Assembly: GCA_900316835.1 (NCBI GenBank)
Contig: ONEL01000013.1
Coordinates: 1-64,000 of the forward strand
Direction of reading: 5' to 3'
DNA from: an uncultured Prevotellaceae bacterium
Lineage (GTDB): Bacteria; Bacteroidota; Bacteroidia; Bacteroidales; Muribaculaceae
DNA: 64,000 nucleotides
Shown here piece by piece: positions 43,601-51,436 of this stretch (its first letter is position 1; the number at the start of each line of letters is the position of its first letter). The notes under the pieces were generated by a model. That model saw nothing but the letters and a program-made list of their open reading frames with translations. It made no database searches and was not told where the DNA came from. Made by a program: the position numbers and the translations under genes.

Positions 43601-44072
43601 TAAGGAAACATTTCCTCTTGTGAAGAGCTATGCCACAATGACCAATGATGCCAAAACTCTTGATGTTGCCATGCCCATGCAACTTGAAGAGGGGGAGCAT
43701 ACGCTAGAATTTACAGCCTTTGATGTGGCGGGCAATAAAGCCTCTCAAACTATAACCTTTGTCGTTGGATCATCGTCGCAGGTGGAACTGAAGGTTGAGG
43801 AAGAGCCGGCAATTACCCGGGCTACTTTCAATCTTGACTCCTCATTTGCCCATGAAACAGCTGTGGAAATTAAAGTGCTTGACATTGCCGACAATGTGGT
43901 GTGGACCACAACCACATCCTCGTTCCCGTGCACATGGGATTTAACCAATCGTCGAGGCAAGCGGGTAAAGCCTGGAGTCTATAAGTTTCATGGAAGGTAT
44001 TTAACAGGTTCTGGAGCCAATGGCGGGACTTCGATAGGACACATTATTGTTGCCGAACCAGTCAAGAATTAG
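40677..44072 (+). CDS. PorU-like C25 peptidase, paralog 3
   Basis: The 1,131-residue protein repeats the layout of paralog 2: signal peptide (about 1-25), entry block LATGKWVKIQVNEDGMYQIT, C25 domain with His647 in VGHAGP and Cys681 in AACCDVAR, then Ig-like strands and a C-terminal domain with WDLTNRRGKRVKPGVYKF and an acidic VEEEPAI lead. Long stretches match paralog 2 almost residue for residue around the active site (IFNEFSSGTPDAMA), which points to a recent tandem duplication. Both catalytic residues are kept, so it is probably active. It has its own transcription unit between two terminators; no consensus promoter box was seen. Confidence 0.82.
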   Translation: MSKRIALHVFVITVIATLTALNASAFSTSKYATSSRLATGKWVKIQVNEDGMYQITSEELAQMGFSDPQSVRIYGEGGHPINEYLNGSATDDLKQIPVLRVKDKLCFYACGPVKYSLSTATAPHYTREINSYSTAGYYFLTCDDGSAPVQPTRVVNTGTGTTSINTSFDYFHHEQEISSASQSGKDMLGEMITDGALAIDYDIPNLCGDSTVVVNTCAVSKTAKAAFVKTSLNANEIAFTTASSRIYGSSSEYVFYNSVSPVAAYNPAPDATIPSDGTITVSIDCPDGASNIKWARLDYLILTFQHLNTMHGAKDGQLRMGYTNINSKSSIFINEASEDTQVWNIDNPSAPKTYNLVFDDNTIRFSPSTSSTPCQFVAFDPGMKLKSIDGWANVENQNIHALPVPDMVIVTCEELLPQAQRVAQLHREHDNMIVHVIDQQKIFNEFSSGTPDAMAIRLMNKMFYDRDSQRFKFLLMFGAGNYDNRQIMAKRECTILTYESAGSSDESTSYVSDDFFGFMDDGSGRVPATELLRLAVGRIPCRNLTEAEHDVDKLINYVKNLDYGDWRNNAVFLGDYVDSETTPYLHIYQAEGISAIITDAQGAGLVGNKVYNSQYPTDPTSGFALEARNELTAHLNAGQYFMTYVGHAGPTSLTKNNKLWTSEQAKNVHYSHFPIMTAACCDVARFDCDQQGIVEMMFHNPNGGVIAAVASTRSAYADGNDALNQAFTKAMFSYGTNGVMTTVGEAYMLCKQSFGKLTNYNKMMFVLLGDPAIRINYPRPDFKITKINGRVPPSYGIATGPLQEVTVEAKVYKADGTTVNTSFNGNATMAIYSNSRLQTTFQNRNIYYPRNLLTKVSGRVVNGVFTARTVLPRFIQPSGLSLIKVYAHQDNSDYMVNGTYDNLVINIYDPNNSSNITDDTPPVINAMYINGPEAFANAEAIAGNCTLYVQATDNVAFNNHFHPMGNSMMVTLDGGKETFPLVKSYATMTNDAKTLDVAMPMQLEEGEHTLEFTAFDVAGNKASQTITFVVGSSSQVELKVEEEPAITRATFNLDSSFAHETAVEIKVLDIADNVVWTTTTSSFPCTWDLTNRRGKRVKPGVYKFHGRYLTGSGANGGTSIGHIIVAEPVKN

Positions 44073-44113
44073 CACTATTGAACGACTATCTAACCATGCA
44101 CTCAATACAAAAT

Positions 44114-44150
44114 GAACTAAAAGAAATCACTCACCTTTTAGTTCGTTTTG
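44114..44150 (+). terminator. Terminator after PorU-like paralog 3
   Basis: Arms GAACTAAAAG (44114-44123) and CTTTTAGTTC (44135-44144) form a 10-bp stem followed by GTTTTGTT. Confidence 0.75.
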
Positions 44151-44180
44151 TTGATAGCTGAATTTTTTTTAGTACATTTG
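44151..44180 (+). promoter_or_regulatory. Promoter of the MBOAT/SGNH pair
   Basis: TTG (44151-44153) and TACATTTG (44173-44180) are 19 bp apart. The -7 box lies 33 bases before the ATG at 44213. Confidence 0.65.
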
Positions 44181-44212
44181 CACACTTTTTATAATCCCAA
44201 TAGATTAGCGAA

Positions 44213-45652
44213 ATGTCGTTCAATTCCATAGAATTCATTCTATTCCTGCCACTAGTGTTCTTGTTATACTGGTTTGTGTTCAAGAGCACCCGAAAGCAAA
44301 ACTTGCTCATTGTTGTGGCAAGCTATGTGTTCTATGGCTGGTGGGACTGGCGGTTTCTCATTCTCATTGCCATCACCACTTTTTGTAGCTATGCAAGTGG
44401 AATTCTCATTGAGCGCTGGGAAGGACAACGAGGAAAACAAAAGGCGATTAGTGCGGCTAATATCATTCTTAACATCGCCATTCTGGCAACCTTCAAGTAT
44501 TACAACTTCTTCGTTAATAGCCTTAACGACATCTTTGCTTCGCTAGGAATGTCGCTCGACTGGCCCACGGCACGCATAATCTTGCCTGTGGGAATCAGTT
44601 TTTACACATTCCAGGCACTTAGCTACTCTATCGACGTCTATCGCAAGAAGATTGAGCCTCAGCACGACATTGTCGCATTCTTCGCTTTCATTAGCTTTTT
44701 CCCTCAACTGGTGGCTGGTCCCATTGAGCGAGCTACTAATTTGCTTCCGCAGTTTGTTGACTCGCGCAAGTTCGACTATGTGAAAGCTGTTGATGGCTGT
44801 CGACAAATGCTGTGGGGATTTTTTAAGAAACTCGTTGTTGCCGACACTTGTGCAAGCATCGTCAATAGTGTGTGGAGTGACTACTCGGAATACTCTGCTT
44901 TAAACCTTGTGTTGTGTTGTGTGCTATTCTCGTTCCAAGTATATTGTGACTTCTCGGGTTATAGCGACATTGCCATTGGGTGCGCACGTCTTTTTGGCAT
45001 CAATCTGATGCGTAACTTCAATTATCCCTATTTTTCAAGAAACATACCCGAGTTTTGGCGGCGGTGGCACATCTCGTTAATGTCATGGTTTCGAGACTAT
45101 GTATATTTCCCTCTGGGGGGTAGTCGCTGCCCATTGTGGCGAACGGTGTTTAACACCTATGTGGTGTTCATCATCAGCGGTTTGTGGCATGGCGCCGACT
45201 GGACTTTTGTGCTCTACGGCTGCTATCATGCCACTTTGTGCTCGCTCTACCGCTTCCTGCCGCTCAAGAGCAAGTTTGAGCACAACGTGGGCTATAATCG
45301 CTTGTTGCCGTCAATCAAGGAGCTTGGCATGATGGTTCTTACATTTATTCTTGTTTCGGCGGGACGCATCTTGTTTAGAGCACAAAACGTGGCTATGGCA
45401 GGGGACTTCTTCTCACACATTTGCGACAAGTCGTTATTCTGTTTCGACAATATCATTGGCAAGTGGCCATTGCTACTGTGTGTGGGGCTCGTGATTGTGG
45501 AGTGGATCCAGCGCGACAAGCAACATGTGTTGCAACTCACGGGCGGGGTGTTTAAGCTCCGATGGGTGAGGTGGACTCTTTATTTGGGCATTGCCTTGTT
45601 TACCCTGCTGGGGCAAGGGGCGCAACAAGACTTCATTTATTTCCAGTTTTAA
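44213..45652 (+). CDS. MBOAT-family O-acyltransferase (AlgI/DltB-like)
   Basis: The 479-residue membrane protein has the MBOAT landmarks: PVGISFYTFQALSY near 125, LVAGPIERA near 170, RRWHISLMSWFRDYV with His286, and SGLWHGADWTF with the catalytic His326. About ten hydrophobic segments span the inner membrane. Members pass acyl groups, usually acetyl, across the membrane to exported polysaccharides. The adjacent SGNH gene starts on the base after the stop codon and would supply the extracytoplasmic transferase partner, as AlgJ or DltD does. The modified glycan is not identified; LPS or a capsule are both possible. Confidence 0.88.
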   Translation: MSFNSIEFILFLPLVFLLYWFVFKSTRKQNLLIVVASYVFYGWWDWRFLILIAITTFCSYASGILIERWEGQRGKQKAISAANIILNIAILATFKYYNFFVNSLNDIFASLGMSLDWPTARIILPVGISFYTFQALSYSIDVYRKKIEPQHDIVAFFAFISFFPQLVAGPIERATNLLPQFVDSRKFDYVKAVDGCRQMLWGFFKKLVVADTCASIVNSVWSDYSEYSALNLVLCCVLFSFQVYCDFSGYSDIAIGCARLFGINLMRNFNYPYFSRNIPEFWRRWHISLMSWFRDYVYFPLGGSRCPLWRTVFNTYVVFIISGLWHGADWTFVLYGCYHATLCSLYRFLPLKSKFEHNVGYNRLLPSIKELGMMVLTFILVSAGRILFRAQNVAMAGDFFSHICDKSLFCFDNIIGKWPLLLCVGLVIVEWIQRDKQHVLQLTGGVFKLRWVRWTLYLGIALFTLLGQGAQQDFIYFQF

Positions 45653-46594
45653 ATGTTACTCACAATGAAACGATTCTTGAAATATTCAATATTTTTTCTC
45701 GCTCTGCTGGCAATCCTTCTTGGCTGCTGCGAAGTCATTGTGCGCAACATGCCCAATTCTTACACTTACAAAAACGACTGGATGCAAGAGAATGCTCAAC
45801 GTGTCAAAACATTGGTACTGGGAGGCTCACACAATTATTATGGTGTCATGCCATCGGAGATTGGCGACAGTGTGTTCAACCTTGCCAATGTCTCTCAAGG
45901 GCATGAATATGATTATTTCTTGCTCACAAAGTTTCAAAAGAAGCTCATTAGCCTTAAGAACCTGGTTATAATCATTGACGAGAGTAATATCTTCGACCCT
46001 CCGTTTGAGGATGACGACCGCGAGTGGTTCAGGGCGATTTATTACAAAATTTATTACGGTTACCCCAAGCACAGCGACTTCTCAATCTATAACTTTGAGA
46101 TATCAAATTTCTCAAGTTTTAACCAAAAGTTCCCCAAGGCGGTAAAATACCTCTTCACTGGCAAGACTTCGCCCGATTGCGACAGCCTGGGGTGGGGGTG
46201 CACTTTTTTTGCCCCCGAGAAGTTCGACACCACAGCCATGACAGCGGCTGCCAAGAAGGTGATAGAGCGTCACCGCTGCAAGAATTGGGCCAATGTAGAC
46301 TACAACGTGCAATATCTCAACCGCATAGGCGGCTGGTGTAAGCATCGGGGGGTAAACCTCATTGTTATCACCACCCCCATGTGGGATAAGTTTATAGAGA
46401 TGACAAGCCACAAGCAGATAGCTGTCATGCGCAAGGTTATCAATGATTTCACCACTGCTTATGGTGCTAAATACAAAGACTACTTGCTCGACCCACGGTT
46501 CCGGGGCATAGACTTTAATGACCCCGATCACCTCTCCGACGTGGGGGCAAAGAAATTCTCACACATCCTCAAGCAAGATTTTCCCGAGCTGTGA
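45653..46594 (+). CDS. SGNH/AlgJ-like O-acetyltransferase partner
   Basis: The 313-residue product has one N-terminal membrane anchor (about 8-26). The nucleophile block reads LVLGGSHNYYG with Ser59, a block II-like NLANVSQG follows, and the terminal DPDHLSD supplies Asp290 and His293. This is the pattern of the extracytoplasmic SGNH-type transferases that work with MBOAT proteins. The ATG directly follows the MBOAT stop (TAAATG); a second ATG four codons later is also possible. Paired with the MBOAT gene it should acetylate an exported glycan. Family resemblance is weaker than for its partner. Confidence 0.75.
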   Translation: MLLTMKRFLKYSIFFLALLAILLGCCEVIVRNMPNSYTYKNDWMQENAQRVKTLVLGGSHNYYGVMPSEIGDSVFNLANVSQGHEYDYFLLTKFQKKLISLKNLVIIIDESNIFDPPFEDDDREWFRAIYYKIYYGYPKHSDFSIYNFEISNFSSFNQKFPKAVKYLFTGKTSPDCDSLGWGCTFFAPEKFDTTAMTAAAKKVIERHRCKNWANVDYNVQYLNRIGGWCKHRGVNLIVITTPMWDKFIEMTSHKQIAVMRKVINDFTTAYGAKYKDYLLDPRFRGIDFNDPDHLSDVGAKKFSHILKQDFPEL

Positions 46595-46668
46595 CTCTTT
46601 AGAAATTTATTTTTTAAAGTTTTACAAAAAAATATTGCCACTTTTTTTAATATTCAAAAACTTTGTTG

Positions 46669-46676
46669 TACCTTTG
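46669..46676 (+). promoter_or_regulatory. -7 promoter box (TACCTTTG) of rplU-rpmA
   Basis: A consensus match 83 bases before the rplU ATG, implying a leader of about 75 nt. Confidence 0.65.
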
Positions 46677-46680
46677 CCCC

Positions 46681-46750
46681 GATTTTCCGAAAGGCTCGAC
46701 TAAGTGTTGCCTCTTGAGGTAACCGCCGCACGGTTTAACTTGTAATACAA
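46681..46750 (+). promoter_or_regulatory. Structured rplU leader, possible L21 autoregulatory site
   Basis: The leader can form two adjacent hairpins: GTTGCCTC with GAGGTAAC near 46705-46722, and AACCG with CGGTT around 46721-46737. Ribosomal-protein operons are often repressed by their own product binding such leaders. Binding by L21 here is inference only. Confidence 0.35.
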
Positions 46751-46758
46751 TTATTTAA

Positions 46759-47079
46759 ATGTACGCAATTGTAGAAATTCAGGGACAGCAGTTCAAGGCC
46801 GAGGCTGGCAAGAAACTGTTTGTTCATTATCTCGGCGATGAGAAGAACGAGGGCGATTCAGTAGAATTCAACAAGGTTCTCCTCGTGGATGCCGACGGTG
46901 CCATCACAGTTGGCGCACCCACCGTTGAGGGTGCAAAAGTAGTGTGTGAAGTAAAGAATCCTCTCGTTAAGGGAGAGCACGTGATTGTTTTCAAGAAGAA
47001 ACGCCGCAAGGGCTATCGTCGCTTGAACGGTCACCGTCAGTGCTTCACCGAGCTCGTGATTAAAGATGTTATTGCTTAA
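46759..47079 (+). CDS. rplU: 50S ribosomal protein L21
   Basis: The 106-residue protein matches L21 throughout: [20 protein letters not shown] at the start, VEFNKVLLV in the middle and [15 protein letters not shown] near the end. It binds 23S rRNA in the large subunit. The gene opens the rplU-rpmA operon, with rpmA 20 nt downstream. Confidence 0.96.
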   Translation: MYAIVEIQGQQFKAEAGKKLFVHYLGDEKNEGDSVEFNKVLLVDADGAITVGAPTVEGAKVVCEVKNPLVKGEHVIVFKKKRRKGYRRLNGHRQCFTELVIKDVIA

Positions 47080-47099
47080 CCCCTAAAAACTATTTCATT

Positions 47100-47372
47100 A
47101 TGGCACATAAAAAAGGTGTAGGTAGTTCTAAGAACGGACGTGAGTCGCACAGCAAACGACTCGGAGTGAAACTTTTTGGTGGGCAATTTGCAAAAGCCGG
47201 TAACATTATTCGCCGTCAGCGCGGTACTGTTCATCGTGCTGGTACTAACGTGGGCATGGGTAAGGACCACACCTTGTATGCTCTCGTTGACGGAACAGTA
47301 GAGTTCCAGCATCGTGCAGGCCACACTTACATTAACGTAGTGGCTGCTCCACAACAAGCCGAAGAAAACTAA
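47100..47372 (+). CDS. rpmA: 50S ribosomal protein L27
   Basis: The 90-residue protein begins directly with [16 protein letters not shown], reaching the peptidyl-transferase centre without the cleavable N-terminal extension seen in Firmicutes. [20 protein letters not shown] is the family core. It follows rplU by 20 nt, and a strong terminator ends the unit. Confidence 0.96.
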   Translation: MAHKKGVGSSKNGRESHSKRLGVKLFGGQFAKAGNIIRRQRGTVHRAGTNVGMGKDHTLYALVDGTVEFQHRAGHTYINVVAAPQQAEEN

Positions 47373-47443
47373 GAATAGGTGTCCAAAGCTCATAGCCCCG
47401 CAACACTCAGGGACTATTTGACATCATTCTTATTCAACATCAA

Positions 47444-47487
47444 CAGCCATCGGTTCTTATATAGTACCCGATGGCTGTTCTTTTTTG
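47444..47487 (+). terminator. Terminator of rplU-rpmA
   Basis: Arms CAGCCATCGG (47444-47453) and CCGATGGCTG (47468-47477) form a 10-bp stem followed by a T-run. Confidence 0.88.
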
Positions 47488-47540
47488 GCGCACATCACCA
47501 ATTTATGATAGCCGATGAGTGAAAACTCAAAACTATTTAT

Positions 47541-47548
47541 TACCTTTG
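47541..47548 (+). promoter_or_regulatory. -7 promoter box (TACCTTTG) of the Ig-like lipoprotein gene
   Basis: A consensus match only 17 bases before the ATG at 47565, so the transcript has almost no leader. It rules out the in-frame codon at 47553 as the likely start. Confidence 0.6.
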
Positions 47549-47564
47549 CAAGTTGGAAATCACA

Positions 47565-49661
47565 ATGAAAGGCTTCAAACACATATTGCAAGTTCTCGCG
47601 CTGGCGCTCGTGACGCTGGCTCTTGGCGCGTGTGCCAACATTGGCTCGCCCGAGGGGGGACCGCGTGACTATACTCCGCCAGTGATGTTGCGCAGCAATC
47701 CCATCCCTGGAGCCGTTAATTTCAAGGGTAAGAAGATAGAAATCAATTTCGACGAGATTGTAAATATCAAGGATCAGACCACGCGCGTGATAGTGTCGCC
47801 CATGCCCAAGGAGCAACCCATCATTCGTGCTCAGGGCAAGAAAATCACCGTTGAGTTTCAAGACGAGCTGAAGCCTAATACCACCTACGTCATCGATTTT
47901 ACCGATGCTATTGAAGACAACCACGAGGGCAATGTGCTTGACGGCTTCAGTTTCGCATTCTCCACAGGCGACCATGTCGACTCGTTGCAGGTCTCGGGTA
48001 TCTTGCTACAGGCACGAGATTTGGAACCCATGAAAAATGTGCTTGTGGGTCTGCACAGCAACCTCGACGACAGCGCTTTCACTACACTACCACTGGAGCG
48101 GGTGAGTCGCACCAATAGCCGTGGCGAATTCACCTTGCGCAATGTGGCACCAGGGAAATATCACATTTTCGCTCTGCGAGATGCCGATGGCGACTATAAG
48201 ATGGCTCGCACCGAGGATATCGCATTCCTCGATCGCATCATCGAGCCCACCACTAGCGATTTTGTCTCGCAGGACACTGTCTTCACCTTCGACCACCGCA
48301 TCGACACCATCATGACTGCCGTGCACACCGAGTACTTGCCTAACGACGTGCTGTTGCAACTCTTTAACGAAGATTTTCGCTCGCTATATTTCAAGAAAAA
48401 CGAGCGACTTGCACCTAACAAACTGCTGGTGCTCTACTCGGCGCCAATGCCCTCGATGCCCACCGCACGTGTGCTGGAGCCCACAACCTACCTCGATGAG
48501 TGGTGCAAACTCGAGACACGGCAAGGGAACGACTCACTAGTGTACTGGCTAACCGATAGCGCCTTGATAAAGGCCGACACTGTGCGCATGGAAATGACCT
48601 ACTGGCACACTGCCGATAACGACTCGCTTGAGCTGAAGACCGACACGCTAACATTCGCGCAGCGACGCAATAATGCGGAAATTAAGCAAAAGGAAAAAGC
48701 CGCCAAGGAGCGCGAAAAGCAAGAAAAGGAGCTGGAAAAGCTGCTTGAAAAGCTTGATAAGCAACGACAAGCCGGCAAGGACACTACCGATGTGGCTATT
48801 GAGATAAAGGACCTGCGTGACATGCTCAAGGTGAAACCTAAGTTGCTGGAGCTGGCTACGAACAAGGGACAGGTGGAGATTACCGACTCGCTATTTATCA
48901 AAGCCGTAGAGCCCATTGGACACATTAGCATGGCGGGAATTCACTTGGAGAAAATGAATGAGGATAGTACTTGGACTACTGTCGAAGTGCCCACGTTGGT
49001 GCAAGCCAATGAGTGGGACCTCTACCGCTGGGTGGCACCCATGGAGCTACAACAAAACACCGACTACCGGCTAACAATCGACTCGCTGGCGGTGGAGTCA
49101 ATCTATGGAGTGGCGTGCGATACTATAAAAGCTTCTTTCAAGGTTAAGAGCGAAGAGGAGTATGCCAACCTGCACATGCACTGTATCGACCTCGAGGGAA
49201 AAGCCTTCGCGCAACTGCTCGACAAACAGGGGAAGATGGTGCGCACGGTGGATGTTATTGGAAACTATGCCGACTTCTATGACCTTACCCCCGACAGCTA
49301 CTACGTAGCCCTTGTGCTCGACGCCAATGGCAACGGCAAGTGGGACACTGGCAACTACAGAGAGCATCGTCAGCCCGAGGATGTGTTCTACTATCCCGCA
49401 GCCATCAAACTCAAGAAATATAGCGACGTCACACAATCGTGGAGCATTTATGCCACTCCTGTCAATCTGCAAAAACCCGACGCCATCAAGCGCAACCTTC
49501 CTGAGGAGCGCAGTAGTATCCTCAAGAAGAAGGATGACAAGAAAAAAGGGCAAAACGGTGAGGAAGAAGAAGACGATGAATTCAACAGCAACGGCTTCAT
49601 GAACAACAGCAGCTACAGTGGCGACAAGTACCGCGACGTTAAGCGAGGTGTGATAAGATAA
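47565..49661 (+). CDS. Ig-like (Big_5) domain lipoprotein
   Basis: The 698-residue product has a lipoprotein signal ending LALGAC (Cys23), then a first Big_5-type Ig-like domain (SPEGGPRDYTPPV, NPIPGAVNFKGKKIEINFDE). A carboxypeptidase-regulatory-like fold follows (TNSRGEFTLRNVAPGKYHIF), then a highly charged Lys/Glu coiled segment (about 375-425), a second Ig-like region and a charged, probably disordered tail. This layout is common in Bacteroidota as a one-per-genome lipoprotein of unknown function. It is monocistronic, with a promoter 17 bases upstream and hairpins downstream. Confidence 0.82.
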   Translation: MKGFKHILQVLALALVTLALGACANIGSPEGGPRDYTPPVMLRSNPIPGAVNFKGKKIEINFDEIVNIKDQTTRVIVSPMPKEQPIIRAQGKKITVEFQDELKPNTTYVIDFTDAIEDNHEGNVLDGFSFAFSTGDHVDSLQVSGILLQARDLEPMKNVLVGLHSNLDDSAFTTLPLERVSRTNSRGEFTLRNVAPGKYHIFALRDADGDYKMARTEDIAFLDRIIEPTTSDFVSQDTVFTFDHRIDTIMTAVHTEYLPNDVLLQLFNEDFRSLYFKKNERLAPNKLLVLYSAPMPSMPTARVLEPTTYLDEWCKLETRQGNDSLVYWLTDSALIKADTVRMEMTYWHTADNDSLELKTDTLTFAQRRNNAEIKQKEKAAKEREKQEKELEKLLEKLDKQRQAGKDTTDVAIEIKDLRDMLKVKPKLLELATNKGQVEITDSLFIKAVEPIGHISMAGIHLEKMNEDSTWTTVEVPTLVQANEWDLYRWVAPMELQQNTDYRLTIDSLAVESIYGVACDTIKASFKVKSEEEYANLHMHCIDLEGKAFAQLLDKQGKMVRTVDVIGNYADFYDLTPDSYYVALVLDANGNGKWDTGNYREHRQPEDVFYYPAAIKLKKYSDVTQSWSIYATPVNLQKPDAIKRNLPEERSSILKKKDDKKKGQNGEEEEDDEFNSNGFMNNSSYSGDKYRDVKRGVIR

Positions 49662-49671
49662 TAATCCCTTT

Positions 49672-49729
49672 TACATCAAAAGAACCGACCCTTTGATGTA
49701 TTCGTGAAAAAATATAAATTTTTCACGGG
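49672..49729 (+). terminator. Two hairpins after the Ig-like lipoprotein gene
   Basis: Arms TACATCAAA (49672-49680) and TTTGATGTA (49692-49700) form the first stem. A second A/T-rich stem pairs CGTGAAAAA with TTTTTCACG (about 49703-49728). Together they are a plausible end of transcription. Confidence 0.7.
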
Positions 49730-49756
49730 TTGTTTTACATTGTTATAAAAATGCTG

Positions 49757-49764
49757 TAACTTTG
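49757..49764 (+). promoter_or_regulatory. -7 promoter box (TAACTTTG) of glyS
   Basis: A consensus match about 100 bases before the glyS ATG. The leader can fold: CTAAC/GTTAG near 49791-49805 and a longer imperfect stem (CGAG...AGGG with CCCT...CTCG) over about 49800-49836. It shows no T-box core sequence. Confidence 0.6.
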
Positions 49765-49865
49765 CAGTTCAATTAATAGAAATACTAACTATAAGTTAGC
49801 GAGTTGAGGGAGCCTTGCTACAGCCCTGATAGCTCGTCTACTTGTTTACTTGTCACTAAAGATAT

Positions 49866-51410
49866 ATGGCACAGAACGAAGACGTTTTCAAGAAAATTGT
49901 ATCGCATTGCAAAGAGTATGGTTTCGTGTTCCCTTCAAGCGAAATCTATGACGGACTGGGCGCAGTCTACGACTACGGACAGAATGGTGTGGAGTTGAAA
50001 AACAACATCAAGCGTTACTGGTGGGAAGCAATGACCCTGTTGCACGACAACATTGTGGGCATCGACTCGGCAGTGTTTATGCACCCAACCATCTGGAAAG
50101 CTAGCGGACACGTTGATGCGTTCAACGACCCACTCATCGACAACCGCGACAGCAAGAAACGCTACCGTGCCGACGTGCTTATCGAGGATCAACTGGCAAA
50201 GTTTGAGGAAAAGATGGACAAAGAGGTGGCTAAGGCTCGCAAGCGCTTTGGCGAGAGCTTCGACGAGGCTATGTTCCGCCAGACCAATCCCCGTGTGCTG
50301 GAGAACCAGCGCAAATGGGACGAGCTGCACAGCCGCTTTGAGAAGGCGATGAACGACAATGACCTTGACGAGCTCAAGCAAATTATCCTCGACTATGAGA
50401 TAGTTGACCCCATCAGTGGCACTCGCAACTGGACCGATGTGCGCCAGTTCAACCTCATGTTCAAGACCCAGATGGGAAGTAGCAGCGACAACACCATGGA
50501 CGTGTATCTGCGTCCTGAGACGGCACAGGGCATCTTTGTCAACTTCCTCAATGTTCAAAAGACTGGTCGCATGCGTCTGCCATTTGGCATCGCACAGATT
50601 GGTAAGGCATTCCGCAACGAGATTGTGGCACGCCAGTTTGTGTTCCGCATGCGCGAGTTTGAGCAAATGGAGATGCAATTCTTCGTTCGTCCAGGTGAGG
50701 AACTCAAGTGGTTTGAGACATGGAAAGAGAAACGCTTGCGCTGGCACAAGGCACTAGGGCTGGGCGACGAGAAATATCGCTTCCACGACCATGAGAAGCT
50801 CGCTCACTATGCCAACGCCGCCACCGACATCGAGTTCCAAATGCCATTTGGCTTCAAGGAGGTGGAAGGCATCCACAGCCGCACTAATTTCGACCTCTCG
50901 CAGCACGAGAAGTACAGCGGCAAGAAAATTCAATATTTCGACCCCGAGCTTAACGAGAGCTACACCCCCTACGTCATCGAAACCTCGATAGGCGTAGACC
51001 GCATGTTCCTCTCGGTGATGTGCTCAAGCTACGAGGAGCAGAAGCTCGACGGTGGCGACACTCGCGTGGTGCTCCACTTGCCCAAGGCTCTGGCTCCTGT
51101 CAAGTGCGCCATCTTGCCACTGGTACGCAAGGACGGCATGCCCGAGAAAGCACGTGAAATTATGGATATGCTCAAGTTTGACTTCGCCTGCCGCTACGAC
51201 GAGAAGGACAGCGTGGGTAAGCGCTATCGTCGCATGGACGCCATTGGAACCCCCTATTGCATCACTATCGACGGGCAGACCATCGAGGACAACACTGTTA
51301 CCCTGCGCGACCGCGACACCATGGAGCAGCAGCGCGTGGCAATCAGCGAGTTGCCAGCCATCATTGGCGAGGCATGTAGCCTCAATGCGTTGCTCAAGCA
51401 AAACGTTTAA
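49866..51410 (+). CDS. glyS: Glycyl-tRNA synthetase, dimeric class II
   Basis: The 514-residue enzyme has the three class II motifs of the alpha2 (eukaryote/archaeal-like) glycyl-tRNA synthetase: the VFPSSEIYDGLGAVYDYGQN opening, LRPETAQGIFVNF, FRNEIVARQFVFRMREFEQ, and the C-terminal anticodon-binding domain (LAPVKCAILPLVRKDG). A charged helical insert of about 75 residues (around 105-180) precedes the motif 2 region. It charges tRNA-Gly. The FKBP gene starts 27 nt later and may be co-transcribed. Confidence 0.95.
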   Translation: MAQNEDVFKKIVSHCKEYGFVFPSSEIYDGLGAVYDYGQNGVELKNNIKRYWWEAMTLLHDNIVGIDSAVFMHPTIWKASGHVDAFNDPLIDNRDSKKRYRADVLIEDQLAKFEEKMDKEVAKARKRFGESFDEAMFRQTNPRVLENQRKWDELHSRFEKAMNDNDLDELKQIILDYEIVDPISGTRNWTDVRQFNLMFKTQMGSSSDNTMDVYLRPETAQGIFVNFLNVQKTGRMRLPFGIAQIGKAFRNEIVARQFVFRMREFEQMEMQFFVRPGEELKWFETWKEKRLRWHKALGLGDEKYRFHDHEKLAHYANAATDIEFQMPFGFKEVEGIHSRTNFDLSQHEKYSGKKIQYFDPELNESYTPYVIETSIGVDRMFLSVMCSSYEEQKLDGGDTRVVLHLPKALAPVKCAILPLVRKDGMPEKAREIMDMLKFDFACRYDEKDSVGKRYRRMDAIGTPYCITIDGQTIEDNTVTLRDRDTMEQQRVAISELPAIIGEACSLNALLKQNV

Positions 51411-51436
51411 TTTCTCAACATAACGCTTTTTAGTAA

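Noticed and set aside
32205..44072. Gingipain-type secreted proteases instead of PorU
   Set aside because: All three have the long PorU-type N-terminal half and total size of about 1,130-1,150 residues, with the C25 domain in the middle. The gingipain propeptide layout is absent. Paralogs 2 and 3 remain somewhat open because their C-terminal domains are atypical.
49757..49865. T-box or glycine riboswitch ahead of glyS
   Set aside because: No T-box core or tandem glycine-aptamer sequence is visible in this stretch of about 100 nt.
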